From the NCBI GenBank assembly GCA_030646295.1, contig JAUSND010000003.1:558001-622000 (forward strand): 64,000 nucleotides of DNA, in the 5' to 3' direction. The DNA comes from Moraxellaceae bacterium. Its GTDB lineage: Bacteria > Pseudomonadota > Gammaproteobacteria > Pseudomonadales > Moraxellaceae. Each line of letters opens with the position of its first letter. Position 1 is the stretch's first letter. Made by a program: the position numbers and the translations under genes. The notes under the pieces are model-generated. The model was not told the DNA's origin. It did not search any database and saw nothing but the letters and a program-made list of their open reading frames with translations. Positions 28,005 to 37,493 of the stretch are shown here, piece by piece.

Positions 28005-28823
28005 GTGGCCCTGTTGATTGGTGCGCTCATTGGTCTGGTGCTCGGGTTGACCGGGGCAGGCGGCTCCGTCATGGCAGTACCGCTGCTGATGGGCGGGCTG
28101 GGACTGGGCTTGTCGATGAGCGCCGGTTTGTCACTGGGTGCAGTGGCCAGTGCTGCTGCCTTCGGCGTATTGATGCGCTTGCGTCAGAAGCAGATTGTCT
28201 GGCCACTGGTTGCCGTCACAGGTGTTGGTGGCATGTTGCTGGCTCCCGTGGGGCAGTGGCTGGCCGGTCGCCTGCCCGAGACTGCGTTGGTCGTGGCATT
28301 TGCTTTACTGGTAGTAGTGATTGCCCTGCGCATGTGGCAGCAGGCCGACCGTGATCCGGAATCAACCCGAGTGCTGCGTGCCGGGAGCGGCGAGGATGCA
28401 GGGCTTGAAGGAGCCTCTTGCGAGCTTTCGCCCACTGGTCGTTTTGAGTGGCGCTGGCCGTGCATGCAACGCCTGCTGCTGGCGGGGGCACTGACCGGGC
28501 TCCTGTCAGGCCTGTTTGGTGTGGGTGGTGGTTTTGTGATTGTGCCGATGCTGATTCTGGTCAGTGGCCTTCCCATGCGGCAGGCAGTGGCGACATCCCT
28601 GGCCGTGATCGTACTGATCTCCAGCACCGGCTTTGCCAGCTTTCTGTGGCAGCAGTCGTTGCCTGCACTGTTCTGGCCGCTGGCAGGTGGTGCATTGCTC
28701 GGCATGCTGGCCGGTAGTTTGCTCGGGCGGTTTGTGGCCGGCCCGAAGCTGCAGAAAGGCTTTGTAATCCTGATGGTGCTGCTGGTGGCCTGGACACTGG
28801 CGCAGCAGTTTCACTTGATGTGA
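28005..28823 (+). CDS. TauE/SafE family sulfite/organosulfonate exporter
   Basis: This 272-residue, roughly eight-helix membrane protein has the duplicated TauE/SafE pattern: GLVLGLTGAGGSVMAVPLL in the first half and GLLSGLFGVGGGFVIVPML in the second. A hydrophilic loop of about 35 residues (around 125-155) separates the halves. In this setting it probably exports sulfite or thiosulfate made by sulfur oxidation. The start is a GTG with GAGGGAG upstream, 12 bases after the rhodanese stop. Confidence 0.9.
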   Translation: MALLIGALIGLVLGLTGAGGSVMAVPLLMGGLGLGLSMSAGLSLGAVASAAAFGVLMRLRQKQIVWPLVAVTGVGGMLLAPVGQWLAGRLPETALVVAFALLVVVIALRMWQQADRDPESTRVLRAGSGEDAGLEGASCELSPTGRFEWRWPCMQRLLLAGALTGLLSGLFGVGGGFVIVPMLILVSGLPMRQAVATSLAVIVLISSTGFASFLWQQSLPALFWPLAGGALLGMLAGSLLGRFVAGPKLQKGFVILMVLLVAWTLAQQFHLM

Positions 28824-28850
28824 ACACCAATTGAAAAGAGGGAGACAGAC

Positions 28851-29558
28851 ATGCTGTTCCGACAACTCTTTGATGCAGCTTCTTCAACCTATACCTATCT
28901 GCTTGCTGATCAGAAGACGGGTGATGCAGTGCTGATAGACCCAGTGCGCGAGCATATGGATAGTTATCTGCGCCTGCTCGATGAACTTGAGCTCAAGCTC
29001 GTGATGGCTGTGGATACCCATGTACATGCCGATCACATTACGGCACTCGGATTACTGCGCGCAGCAACCGGCTGTGTGACGTACATGGGGCAGCAGGCCC
29101 AGGCGGATTGCGTGAGCGCCCGTTTCAGTGATGGCGATAAACTTCGTTTTGGCTCACATGAGCTTGTGGCTATCTATACGCCGGGTCATACCGATGACTC
29201 CTACAGCTTTTATCTTGACGATAATGGTCAGCGTTATGTCTTTACCGGCGATACCCTGCTGATCCGTGGCACCGGTCGTACCGACTTCCAGAATGGTGAT
29301 GCCCACCAGCAGTATCACAGCCTGTTTGAGCGCTTGCTGAGTCTGCCGGGAGATACCGCAGTTTTTCCTGCGCATGATTACAAGGGGTGGACCACCAGCA
29401 GTATTACTGAAGAACGTCTGCACAATCCCCGGCTGCAGGTCGCGTCAGAGGCGGAATATGTGCAGCTGATGCATGCACTCAAGTTGCCAAACCCGCGCCT
29501 GATGGATGTTGCCGTTCCGGCCAATCGGGCTTGTGGCATGCCAGCGGCATCGCTGTGA
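28851..29558 (+). CDS. ETHE1-type persulfide dioxygenase
   Basis: This 235-residue metallo-beta-lactamase-fold enzyme should oxidise glutathione persulfide to sulfite and glutathione. Visible ligands are H57 and H59 with D61/H62 (THVHADH), H113 (TPGHTDDS) and D134 (FTGDTLLI). The following GTGRTDFQNGD is the ETHE1/persulfide-dioxygenase signature, as opposed to glyoxalase II. Its product would be the substrate of the TauE/SafE exporter upstream. GAGGGAGAC precedes the ATG. Confidence 0.92.
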   Translation: MLFRQLFDAASSTYTYLLADQKTGDAVLIDPVREHMDSYLRLLDELELKLVMAVDTHVHADHITALGLLRAATGCVTYMGQQAQADCVSARFSDGDKLRFGSHELVAIYTPGHTDDSYSFYLDDNGQRYVFTGDTLLIRGTGRTDFQNGDAHQQYHSLFERLLSLPGDTAVFPAHDYKGWTTSSITEERLHNPRLQVASEAEYVQLMHALKLPNPRLMDVAVPANRACGMPAASL

Positions 29559-29615
29559 GATGCCGGCTTTAAAACCAGCTTAATGAATGAAGTCAAACAA
29601 CCGAGGTAAATGATA

Positions 29616-29819
29616 ATGACCATCAACGCCGGACTCCGTTTTGTTGCAGGTTTCTTTACTTTCCTGAGCGTGGTACTGGGCTGGTATGTCAGTCCGTATT
29701 TCTTTCTTTTTACCGCGTTTGTCGGTCTCAACCAGATGCAGTCAGCCTTTACCGGCTGGTGCCCGATGATGTGGTTTCTCGGCAAGATCGGTTTCAAGCG
29801 TGAAGTGATTGCGCCCTGA
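29616..29819 (+). CDS. DUF2892 (YgaP-type) small membrane protein
   Basis: This 67-residue protein has two hydrophobic helices and the family ending FTGWCPMMWFLGKIGF. In YgaP this segment anchors a rhodanese to the inner membrane; here it is a separate gene in an operon with a stand-alone rhodanese. GAGG is nine bases before the ATG at 29616; the ATG at 29610 is too close to it. The conserved cysteine in GWCP may take part in sulfur transfer, which is an inference. Confidence 0.9.
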   Translation: MTINAGLRFVAGFFTFLSVVLGWYVSPYFFLFTAFVGLNQMQSAFTGWCPMMWFLGKIGFKREVIAP

Positions 29820-29913
29820 TTGTGCCCTGACTGAGGAACAAGGAGTGGCGTGACTTGCCTTCCGAAGATTTACACGCGTTTGGCGATGAACCTGCCCGTA
29901 CAAGGAGAATACT

Positions 29914-30960
29914 GTGAAACGGCTCCAGCTTGCTGCCCTGATGTCTGCCCTGTTGCTTGGTACAACGCCGGCCTTGCTGCCGGCCGCTGATGCCACCGCT
30001 GCAGTTCCTGCTCTCGCCAGTGCTGCGGTTGCCTGGCGTCAGGTTGAAGCCACATGGGCAGGCGAAGCCGTTATTGAGGCCGAGAGACAGTCCACCGTCG
30101 CTGCGCAAACGGCTGGCCGTGTCATGGCCATCAATTTTCGTCCCGGCGATACTGTCAAACAGGGGCAGGTGATCATGCGTATTGATCCCAGCGTTGCCCA
30201 GCAGCAGGTGACGGGTGTTCAGGCCCAGGTCACCGAGGCGCGTGTCGGGCTTGAAAATGCAACTCGCGAATACGAACGCTTCAAGGAGCTGTTTGCCAAA
30301 AACTATGTCAGTAAATCGCAGATGGATACTGCCGAGGCCAACTACAAGTCTGCACAGGCCCGATTGAATACATTGCAGGCAAGCAGTGGTCAGGCGGCCA
30401 CGACCCGTGGTTTTGCCGATGTGACGGCACCATATTCCGGTGTGATGTCGGCACTTCATGTCGAGTTGGGTGAAATGGCGTCGCCTGGTACACCGTTAGC
30501 CACCGGGTTTGATCCGGCATGGCTGCGCGCCACCGCGCAGGTGCCACAAGCCTGGATAGATGCAGTGCGCCGCGGTAATCGTGCCATGGTAGAGGTTCCT
30601 GGTACTGCCCAATGGATCAAGGCGGCCAAAATGGTTGTCATCCCTTCAGCCGATCCCCGCACCCACACTACCGAAGTGCGTGTTTATCTGCCGGAGCAGG
30701 CCAACGGCTTGTTGCCGGGCCAGTTCGTACGTGTGCACTTTGTGACGGGGACGGCGCGCCGGCTGGTGGTGCCGGCTGAAGCCGTGTTGCGTCGTAGTGA
30801 AGTTACGGGTGTTTATGTCCTGCCAGATAAGGGCAGGCCACAGTTGCGACAGGTGCGCGTGGGTGAACGCCAGGGCGATGGCTCGTATGAGGTGCTGGCG
30901 GGCTTGCGTGAAGGCGAGAAAGTGGCACTCGATCCGGTGCGTGCCGGCCTGACACGCTAA
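29914..30960 (+). CDS. RND efflux periplasmic adaptor subunit
   Basis: This 348-residue membrane-fusion protein has a signal peptide ending near ALLPAADA. A lipoyl/barrel-sandwich half motif follows (GRVMAINFRPGDTVKQGQ), then an alpha-hairpin (about 85-150) and beta-barrel and membrane-proximal domains. No lipobox cysteine is seen, so it is probably not a lipoprotein. The start is a GTG with AAGGAG. It follows the DUF2892 gene by 94 bases and is ten bases before the permease gene. Confidence 0.92.
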   Translation: MKRLQLAALMSALLLGTTPALLPAADATAAVPALASAAVAWRQVEATWAGEAVIEAERQSTVAAQTAGRVMAINFRPGDTVKQGQVIMRIDPSVAQQQVTGVQAQVTEARVGLENATREYERFKELFAKNYVSKSQMDTAEANYKSAQARLNTLQASSGQAATTRGFADVTAPYSGVMSALHVELGEMASPGTPLATGFDPAWLRATAQVPQAWIDAVRRGNRAMVEVPGTAQWIKAAKMVVIPSADPRTHTTEVRVYLPEQANGLLPGQFVRVHFVTGTARRLVVPAEAVLRRSEVTGVYVLPDKGRPQLRQVRVGERQGDGSYEVLAGLREGEKVALDPVRAGLTR

Positions 30961-30970
30961 GGAGATCGAC

Positions 30971-33900
30971 ATGGGTATTTCCGGCCGTATTGCCGACTAC
31001 TTCCTGCGTTCACAACTCACGCCATTGCTGGGTTTGGTCGCACTGTTGCTGGGCCTCTTTGCCGTGGGTGTGACGCCACGAGAAGAAGAACCACAAATCA
31101 ATGTCACCATGGCCAACGTCATGGTGCCGTTTCCCGGTGCTTCCAGTGCCGATGTGGAAACAAAAGTTGCAGGCCCGATGGAACAGCAGCTGTCCCAGAT
31201 TGCCGGGATCGAGCATGTTTATTCCGTGTCACGTCCGGGCGTTGCGGTGCTAACGGTCCAGTTCAAGGTTGGTGTCGAGCGCGAGACAGCGCTTGTGCGC
31301 CTGCACGACACGGTGCAGACCAATACCGATCTTTTTTCTCCGGAGCTCGGGGTAGGGCAGCCACTGGTCAAGCCGAAAGGCATTGATGATGTCCCGGTTG
31401 TCAGCCTGACCTTGTGGACAAAAGACCAGACGCGTGGCGCCTACGATCTGGAACGGATCGCCCATGCAACCGAGGCCGAACTCAAGCAGGTACAAGGCAC
31501 TCGCGAAGTTAATACCATTGGTGGTCCCGGCCGTGTGTTGCGCGTGGATCTGGATGCTGATCGCCTGCGTGCCGCCGGCCTGAGCCCACTGGTCATTCAT
31601 CGTGCCTTGCAGGGTGCCAATGCGCGCCTGCCGGCTGGCCGAATCGTGCATGAGAATCGCGAGATCACGGTCGAGACGGGGGATTTCTTCCGCTCGCGCG
31701 CCGAGCTGGAGAATCTGGTGGTGGGCGTCCGCGAAGGTCGCCCGGTCTATCTGGCAGAAGTGGCCCGGATCGTCGATGGTCCGGATCAGCCGCAGCGTTA
31801 TGTCTGGCATGGTGTTGGCGCTGACGGACACGACGGGCTGACTGCAGGCACCGAGTTCCCCGCCGTTACACTGACCGTCACCAAAAAGCCAGGTGAGAAC
31901 GCAGTTGATATTGCCGAGCGACTGATGAAGCGGGTCGAGTCATTGCGCGGCACCATTATTCCCGATGATGTCCAGATCAGCGTTTCACGCAATTACGGTG
32001 AAACAGCCAACGACAAGGCCATGAAGCTGATCCAGAAACTCATCTTCGCCACCTTGTCGGTCGTGGCACTGGTGTTTTTCGTGCTGGGCCGTCGCGAAGC
32101 CATCATCGTTGGTGTGGCGGTCATGCTGACACTGGCGGCAACACTGTTTGCATCATGGGCATGGGGCTTCACGCTGAATCGTGTGTCACTGTTTGCCCTG
32201 ATATTTTCCATCGGCATTCTGGTCGACGATGCCATCGTGGTGGTCGAGAACATCCATCGCCGCATGATGATCGACAAGAAACCCTTGCGTGAAGTGATTC
32301 CGCTGGCCGTTGATGAAGTGGGCGGCCCCACCATTCTGGCAACCTTTACCGTGATTGCGGCCTTGTTGCCCATGGCCTTTGTGTCGGGGCTGATGGGCCC
32401 GTACATGAGCCCGATTCCCATCAATGCGTCCATGGGTATGGTGATTTCACTGGCGATCGCCTTTGTGATTACGCCATGGCTGGCCTTGCGCCTGCTCGGC
32501 AAGCACTCGGAGGGAGCTCATGATCATCATGAAGAAGACAGGCAAACCGTGTGGTTGCGCCGCCTGTTCCAGCGTGTCATGCGTCCGTTCCTGGACGAGG
32601 AAAAGGGACGATCGACCCGTCACAAACTGTATCTTGGTGTGTTTGCCCTGATTGCCTTGTCCGTGTCACTGGCTGTTGTAAAGCTGGTGGTGTTGAAGAT
32701 GCTGCCATTCGACAACAAGTCGGAGTTTCAGGTCATCGTTGACATGCCGGCCGGTACTCCGCTGGAAAATACCGCCGCAGTCCTGCATGACATGGGCGCG
32801 TATCTGTCAGCGGTGCCAGAGGTCACCAGTTATCAGGCCTATGCAGGTAGTGCAGCGCCAATAAACTTCAATGGACTGGTGCGCCAGTATTACCTGCGTG
32901 CCGACAGTGAGCAGGGTGATCTTCAGGTCAACCTGAAAGACAAACACGAGCGTGATCGCAAGAGCCACGAGATTGCCGGCAGCGTTCGTGCCGATCTGGA
33001 GCGAATTGCAAAAGATCATGGCGCCAAGGTGAAAGTGGTGGAAGTGCCACCGGGCCCGCCCGTGATGTCACCGCTGGTAGCAGAGATTTATGGTCCTGAT
33101 GATGAGGGACGGCGTGCACTGGCGAAATCCGTTCGCGCCATCTTCGAGAAAACGCCGGACATCATGGCCATTGACGACACTACCGTGGATGCTGCCGTGC
33201 AGGAGCGTCTGGTGATTGATCGCAACAAGGCCATATTGGCGGGTGTGTCGCCACAACAGATTGCCGGTACCTTGCGGGTGGCCTTGACCGGTGTGGATGT
33301 CACCTCGCTTATGGTGCCTGACTCACGCAGCAGTGTGCCGGTTCGCCTTGCATTGCCGCCCGAGTCACGCAGTAATCTGGATGCCGCTCTCAAGCTGACG
33401 GTGCCTTCGATGGACGGACGCGAGGTTCCATTGTCAGAACTGGTGCAGTTGCGCAGTGAAACCCGCGATCAGGTGCATTACCACAAGGACCTTATGCCGC
33501 TGGTCTATGTGTTTGGTGATATGGCAGGCGAGCTCGACAGCCCGCTCTACGGCATGTTTGCGATGCGTTCGGATATCCAGTCCATCAAGCTGCCGCACGG
33601 TGCCACGCTGGGTGAATATTTCACGCAGCAGCCGGAAGATCCCTGGCGCGAATACGCCATCAAGTGGGATGGCGAGTGGCTAGTTAGCTATGAAACCTTC
33701 CGCGACATGGGGATGGCCTATGGCGTAGGGATGATCCTTATCTACCTGCTGGTGGTGGCGCAGTTTGGCTCCTACAGCGTACCGCTGGTGATCATGGCGC
33801 CCATTCCCCTGACCATTATCGGCGTGATGCCGGGACATGCCCTGCTGGGTGCGCATTTCACGGCCACCTCCATGATTGGCATGATTGCGCTGGCGGGAAT

Positions 33901-34198
33901 CATTGTGCGCAACTCGATTCTGCTGGTGGACTTCATCAACCTGAAAGTTGCAGAAGGCATGGCACTGGCTGATGCCGTCATCGAGGCTGCCGCCGCCAGA
34001 ACCAAGCCTATCGTGCTGACGGGACTGGCTGCGATGATGGGAGCCTTCTTTATCCTGGATGACCCCATCTTCAACGGGCTGGCCATCTCCCTGATCTTCG
34101 GGATTCTGGTATCAACCTTGCTGACTCTTGTGCTCATCCCGATCCTGTACTTTGCCCTGCGTCGGCGCCAGATGCTCAAGGCAACAACATCTTCCTGA
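30971..34198 (+). CDS. RND efflux permease subunit
   Basis: This 1075-residue inner-membrane RND pump has 12 predicted helices and two large periplasmic loops. The proton-relay pair lies in helix 4 (SIGILVDDAIVVVENIHRR). The first helix is followed by PREEEPQINVTMANV, a pattern of the smaller-cargo AcrB-like branch. The substrate is unknown, but co-transcription with persulfide-oxidation genes suggests a sulfur compound or thiol adduct. No outer-membrane channel gene is nearby. AAGGAG precedes the ATG, and a strong terminator follows. Confidence 0.93.
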   Translation: MGISGRIADYFLRSQLTPLLGLVALLLGLFAVGVTPREEEPQINVTMANVMVPFPGASSADVETKVAGPMEQQLSQIAGIEHVYSVSRPGVAVLTVQFKVGVERETALVRLHDTVQTNTDLFSPELGVGQPLVKPKGIDDVPVVSLTLWTKDQTRGAYDLERIAHATEAELKQVQGTREVNTIGGPGRVLRVDLDADRLRAAGLSPLVIHRALQGANARLPAGRIVHENREITVETGDFFRSRAELENLVVGVREGRPVYLAEVARIVDGPDQPQRYVWHGVGADGHDGLTAGTEFPAVTLTVTKKPGENAVDIAERLMKRVESLRGTIIPDDVQISVSRNYGETANDKAMKLIQKLIFATLSVVALVFFVLGRREAIIVGVAVMLTLAATLFASWAWGFTLNRVSLFALIFSIGILVDDAIVVVENIHRRMMIDKKPLREVIPLAVDEVGGPTILATFTVIAALLPMAFVSGLMGPYMSPIPINASMGMVISLAIAFVITPWLALRLLGKHSEGAHDHHEEDRQTVWLRRLFQRVMRPFLDEEKGRSTRHKLYLGVFALIALSVSLAVVKLVVLKMLPFDNKSEFQVIVDMPAGTPLENTAAVLHDMGAYLSAVPEVTSYQAYAGSAAPINFNGLVRQYYLRADSEQGDLQVNLKDKHERDRKSHEIAGSVRADLERIAKDHGAKVKVVEVPPGPPVMSPLVAEIYGPDDEGRRALAKSVRAIFEKTPDIMAIDDTTVDAAVQERLVIDRNKAILAGVSPQQIAGTLRVALTGVDVTSLMVPDSRSSVPVRLALPPESRSNLDAALKLTVPSMDGREVPLSELVQLRSETRDQVHYHKDLMPLVYVFGDMAGELDSPLYGMFAMRSDIQSIKLPHGATLGEYFTQQPEDPWREYAIKWDGEWLVSYETFRDMGMAYGVGMILIYLLVVAQFGSYSVPLVIMAPIPLTIIGVMPGHALLGAHFTATSMIGMIALAGIIVRNSILLVDFINLKVAEGMALADAVIEAAAARTKPIVLTGLAAMMGAFFILDDPIFNGLAISLIFGILVSTLLTLVLIPILYFALRRRQMLKATTSS

Positions 34199-34211
34199 TG
34201 TGTTTGCCGGC

Positions 34212-34249
34212 AATAAAAAAATCCCGGAATTTTCCGGGATTTTTTTATT
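34212..34249. terminator. bidirectional intrinsic terminator
   Basis: A perfect 18-base inverted repeat with a two-base TT centre forms a GC core (ATCCCGGAA/TTCCGGGAT) flanked by A7 and T7 runs. It ends the RND operon on the plus strand and the lipoprotein gene on the minus strand. Confidence 0.93.
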
Positions 34250-34268
34250 TGAAACGTCAGTGTCCGTT

Positions 34269-35069
34269 TCAGGGCTTCTTGCATATTGCAGTGACGGCAT
34301 CCGACAGCTTGCTGCTGAGTGAATCACCCGCACGGCCGGCATAGGTGGTCAGTACCGATGTCCGCGTATTGAAGAACTTGTTGCCCGCAGGGGATCGCGC
34401 AAAATCAATGTAGGCTTCTGCGTCGCGTTCAGTGAGTCCGGTATAACGTTCACGGATGCTGGTGTTCACGCTGTCCCGCAGTGCACCCAGTTGGGTCTTT
34501 TTAATGACACCACTCAACATGCCGGCAAACGGAACCTTGTCCAGGCCAAAGCAGCGATGTTCAAAAGCAATGTCGACGGCATCATTCAGGGCTCGCTCCG
34601 CCAGCATGCTGGCTGCTTTGCCGGCGCCGGTGGTGCGCGCGAGTTCATCCAGTGTGGTTGCAGGCAGGCGGGTGGTACCGGGTGCGGATGTCTGCCCGCT
34701 TTCAAGGGCCACCACGGTGCGTCCGGTCTCTGATTCATAAAAGTGCTGGACCGATGCCAGCTCATGTGACGACAGGTTCTTGCTCAGGGCGCTGTGCAGC
34801 TCCTGACGGATTTCTTCCGGTTTGAGCGACTCGGCAACGGTAGTGTTCACAATGGTCAGCCACTCATCCGGAATGAGCATGGTCGGACCGCTGCTTTTTC
34901 CCGGTTGTAGTGGCTGCTGCAGGCGTGCCAGCTGTGCATCAATGCCGCTGGCGGTGAGAACGGCATCCACATTGCCTTCGCGTCCCGGCATCGTGCTGCA
35001 CGCAGCCATCACAAGACTCATGGCAATTGCGGGTATCAGGCGGTGCATACGCATGGTTGACACGGTCAT
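34269..35069 (-). CDS. DUF2059-like lipoprotein
   Basis: This 266-residue protein has a lipoprotein signal with lipobox LVMAACS, so it should be membrane-anchored in the envelope. Two DUF2059-type helical units are visible: HFYESETGRTVVALESG in the middle and DFARSPAGNKFFNTR near the C terminus. The function of the family is unknown. The first ATG overlaps the LysR stop by four bases, suggesting coupling; ATG codons at 35054 and 35048 are alternatives nearer the signal peptide. Confidence 0.78.
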   Translation of the reverse strand: MTVSTMRMHRLIPAIAMSLVMAACSTMPGREGNVDAVLTASGIDAQLARLQQPLQPGKSSGPTMLIPDEWLTIVNTTVAESLKPEEIRQELHSALSKNLSSHELASVQHFYESETGRTVVALESGQTSAPGTTRLPATTLDELARTTGAGKAASMLAERALNDAVDIAFEHRCFGLDKVPFAGMLSGVIKKTQLGALRDSVNTSIRERYTGLTERDAEAYIDFARSPAGNKFFNTRTSVLTTYAGRAGDSLSSKLSDAVTAICKKP

Positions 35070-35941
35070 GTTGTTTGTTCCGGTAATAGCAGGTCGAGCA
35101 TGGCCTGAGCCGCTCGTGAAAGGATTCGCCGCGGATGATAGACCACCCCCAGACTGCGCTTCAGTGTAATTCCGTCGATGTTTAGTATCACGAGCTCATG
35201 GTCGGCCATGCTGGCCGGCAATACGCTCCAGCCCAGCCCGATGGACGCCATCATCTTGATGGTTTCCAGATAGTTGGTTGTCATGCTCACCTGCATCTCC
35301 AGCCCGGACTCCTGAAACAGGCGCGAAGCGATCTGGCGCGTAAAGGTGGAGGAGGACGGCAGGATGGCCGGGTGCCCGGTCAGGTCAGCCAGCGATACTT
35401 GCTTTTGATGTGCCAGCGGGTGATCCCGGCCGGCCACAAATGCCAGTGGGTCCACCCAGATTTCGCGGGCAATAAGACGCTCATCCTTTTCCGGGGGCAG
35501 GGTGACAATGCCCAGCTCCAGATCTCCTGAAAGCACGGCCTCGTAGGCCTCCTCGGAGTCAATGAAGCGCAGGTCCAGCCGTACTTGCCGGTACCGGGTG
35601 GAAAAGGCACGCAACGCCGGCGGCAGGCGGTGCAGGCCTATGTGGTGGCTGGTGCCAATCTTGAGGGTCCCGGTGACGGGGCCGCTCAGGTTGCCCACTG
35701 CCCGCTTCATGTCCTCCAGGTCCAGCAGGATTTGCTGGGCACGCGGGAGCAGGGCGCGTCCGGCCTCGGTCAGGCTGACCTGCCGGCTCACCCGGTCGAA
35801 CAGGGATACCCCCAGCGACTCCTCCAGCACGCTGATGCGCTTGGATACAGCCGGCTGGGTCAGGTGCAGATGTTCGGCGGCCTGTGAGAAGGAGGCAGTA
35901 CGGGCCACCTCCATGAAAGCGCTAAGGGCGGCAGTATCCAT
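35066..35941 (-). CDS. LysR family transcriptional regulator (leuC-divergent)
   Basis: This 291-residue LysR protein has an N-terminal winged helix (FMEVARTASFSQAAEHLHLTQPAVSKRI) and a CysB-like two-lobed effector domain. It is divergent from leuC, with 122 bases between the start codons. A LysR gene holds the same position in Pseudomonas, and the natural target is the leu operon. The downstream lipoprotein gene overlaps its stop. Confidence 0.9.
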   Translation of the reverse strand: MDTAALSAFMEVARTASFSQAAEHLHLTQPAVSKRISVLEESLGVSLFDRVSRQVSLTEAGRALLPRAQQILLDLEDMKRAVGNLSGPVTGTLKIGTSHHIGLHRLPPALRAFSTRYRQVRLDLRFIDSEEAYEAVLSGDLELGIVTLPPEKDERLIAREIWVDPLAFVAGRDHPLAHQKQVSLADLTGHPAILPSSSTFTRQIASRLFQESGLEMQVSMTTNYLETIKMMASIGLGWSVLPASMADHELVILNIDGITLKRSLGVVYHPRRILSRAAQAMLDLLLPEQTT

Positions 35942-35956
35942 ATGAATTCCTATTGG

Positions 35957-35994
35957 TTATCGAATATATGAAAATTATGAATTAGATTTATCGA
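35957..35994. promoter_or_regulatory. candidate LysR binding region upstream of leuC
   Basis: Two direct copies of TTATCGA (35957-35963 and 35988-35994) are 31 bases apart, about three helical turns. They lie in an A+T-rich stretch of the divergent lysR-leuC gap. Same-face spacing fits a LysR tetramer, but the binding site is inferred. Confidence 0.4.
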
Positions 35995-36063
35995 TTGTCC
36001 AGTCGTAGGATGCACACATCGCAAAAGCCAGCCGAGTGCCTAACCGGCCTGCAGGAGTTCGAG

Positions 36064-37482
36064 ATGTCCGGCAAGACCCTTTACGACAAGCTCTGGGACG
36101 ACCACCTTGTAAAACAGCGCGATGACGGCTCCTGCCTCATCTACATCGATCGTCAGTTGCTGCACGAAGTCACCAGCCCGCAGGCCTTTGATGGCCTTCG
36201 TCTGGCCAAGCGCCAGCCATGGCGCCTTGATGCCAATATCGCCACGCCGGACCACAACGTGCCGACCGACAAGGCCGAGCGCGAAAAGGGCGTTGCCGGT
36301 ATTGCCGATGAAACCTCGCGCATCCAGGTCGCCACGCTCGATGACAACTGCAATGACTTCAATATCGTCGAGTTCACCATCAACGACGAGCGCCAGGGCA
36401 TTGTGCATGTGGTGGGCCCCGAGCAGGGCCTGACGTTGCCTGGCATGACCGTGGTCTGCGGCGATTCGCATACGGCTACCCATGGCGCCTTTGCCTGCCT
36501 TGCGCATGGTATTGGCACTTCCGAGGTCGAGCACGTACTTGCTACCCAGTGCCTGGTGCAGAAGAAGTCGAAGAACATGCTGGTCAAGGTCACCGGCAAG
36601 CTGGGTGAGGGCGTTACGTCCAAAGACGTGGTGCTCGCCATCATCGGCAAGATCGGTACGGCAGGTGGCAATGGCCACGCCATCGAGTTCGGTGGTCAGG
36701 TGTTCGAGGACATGAGCATGGAAGGCCGCATGACGGTCTGCAACATGGCCATCGAAGCCGGTGCCCGTGTCGGCATGGTCGCCGCCGATGAAAAGACCAT
36801 CGAGTATTTTCGTGGCAAGCCGTTTGCGCCCACGGGCGAGAACTGGGACAAGGCCGTCGCCTACTGGCGTACCCTCACGTCCGATGCCGATGCAGTGTTC
36901 GATACCGTGGTGGAAATCGACGGAGCCAGCATTCAGCCGCAAGTGAGCTGGGGCACCAGTCCGGAAATGGTTGTGCCGGTTACTGCCAGCGTGCCAACAC
37001 TGGATGATGCCGAAGACGCCGTGGAGCGCAGCTCCTTCGAGCGTGCCTACGTCTACATGGGCCTCCAGCCCGGCCAGAAGATCACCGACATTCAGCTGGA
37101 TCGCGTGTTCATCGGTTCCTGCACCAATTCCCGTATCGAGGACTTGCGGGCCGCCGCCGCCGTCATCAAGGGGCGCAAGGTGGCCAGCACCATCAAGCAG
37201 GCCATGGTGGTGCCGGGTTCCGGTCTCGTGAAGAAGCAGGCCGAAGCCGAAGGCCTCGACAAGGTGTTCCTTGCCGCCGGTTTTGAGTGGCGCGAGCCGG
37301 GTTGCTCCATGTGCCTCGCCATGAATGCCGACAAGCTGCAGTCGGGCGAGCATTGCGCTTCCACGTCGAACCGTAATTTCGAAGGACGCCAGGGCAACGG
37401 CGGCCGTACTCATCTCGTCAGTCCGGCCATGGCCGCGGCCGCCGCGCTGGCCGGACATTTTGTCGACGTACGTTCGTTCTGA
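36064..37482 (+). CDS. leuC: 3-isopropylmalate dehydratase large subunit
   Basis: This 472-residue aconitase-family subunit isomerises 2-isopropylmalate to 3-isopropylmalate with LeuD. The [4Fe-4S] cysteines are in FIGSCTNSR and in [11 protein letters not shown], and [11 protein letters not shown] is the N-terminal substrate motif. AGGAG precedes the ATG at 36064 ([14 protein letters not shown]); the frame extends upstream to 35995 into the regulatory region and is rejected. leuD follows after 11 bases. Confidence 0.98.
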   Translation: MSGKTLYDKLWDDHLVKQRDDGSCLIYIDRQLLHEVTSPQAFDGLRLAKRQPWRLDANIATPDHNVPTDKAEREKGVAGIADETSRIQVATLDDNCNDFNIVEFTINDERQGIVHVVGPEQGLTLPGMTVVCGDSHTATHGAFACLAHGIGTSEVEHVLATQCLVQKKSKNMLVKVTGKLGEGVTSKDVVLAIIGKIGTAGGNGHAIEFGGQVFEDMSMEGRMTVCNMAIEAGARVGMVAADEKTIEYFRGKPFAPTGENWDKAVAYWRTLTSDADAVFDTVVEIDGASIQPQVSWGTSPEMVVPVTASVPTLDDAEDAVERSSFERAYVYMGLQPGQKITDIQLDRVFIGSCTNSRIEDLRAAAAVIKGRKVASTIKQAMVVPGSGLVKKQAEAEGLDKVFLAAGFEWREPGCSMCLAMNADKLQSGEHCASTSNRNFEGRQGNGGRTHLVSPAMAAAAALAGHFVDVRSF

Positions 37483-37493
37483 GAGAGGCCATC

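Noticed and set aside
35995-36063. Upstream start for LeuC
   Set aside because: The extra 23 residues are not family-like and occupy the regulatory gap; AGGAG fits the ATG at 36064.
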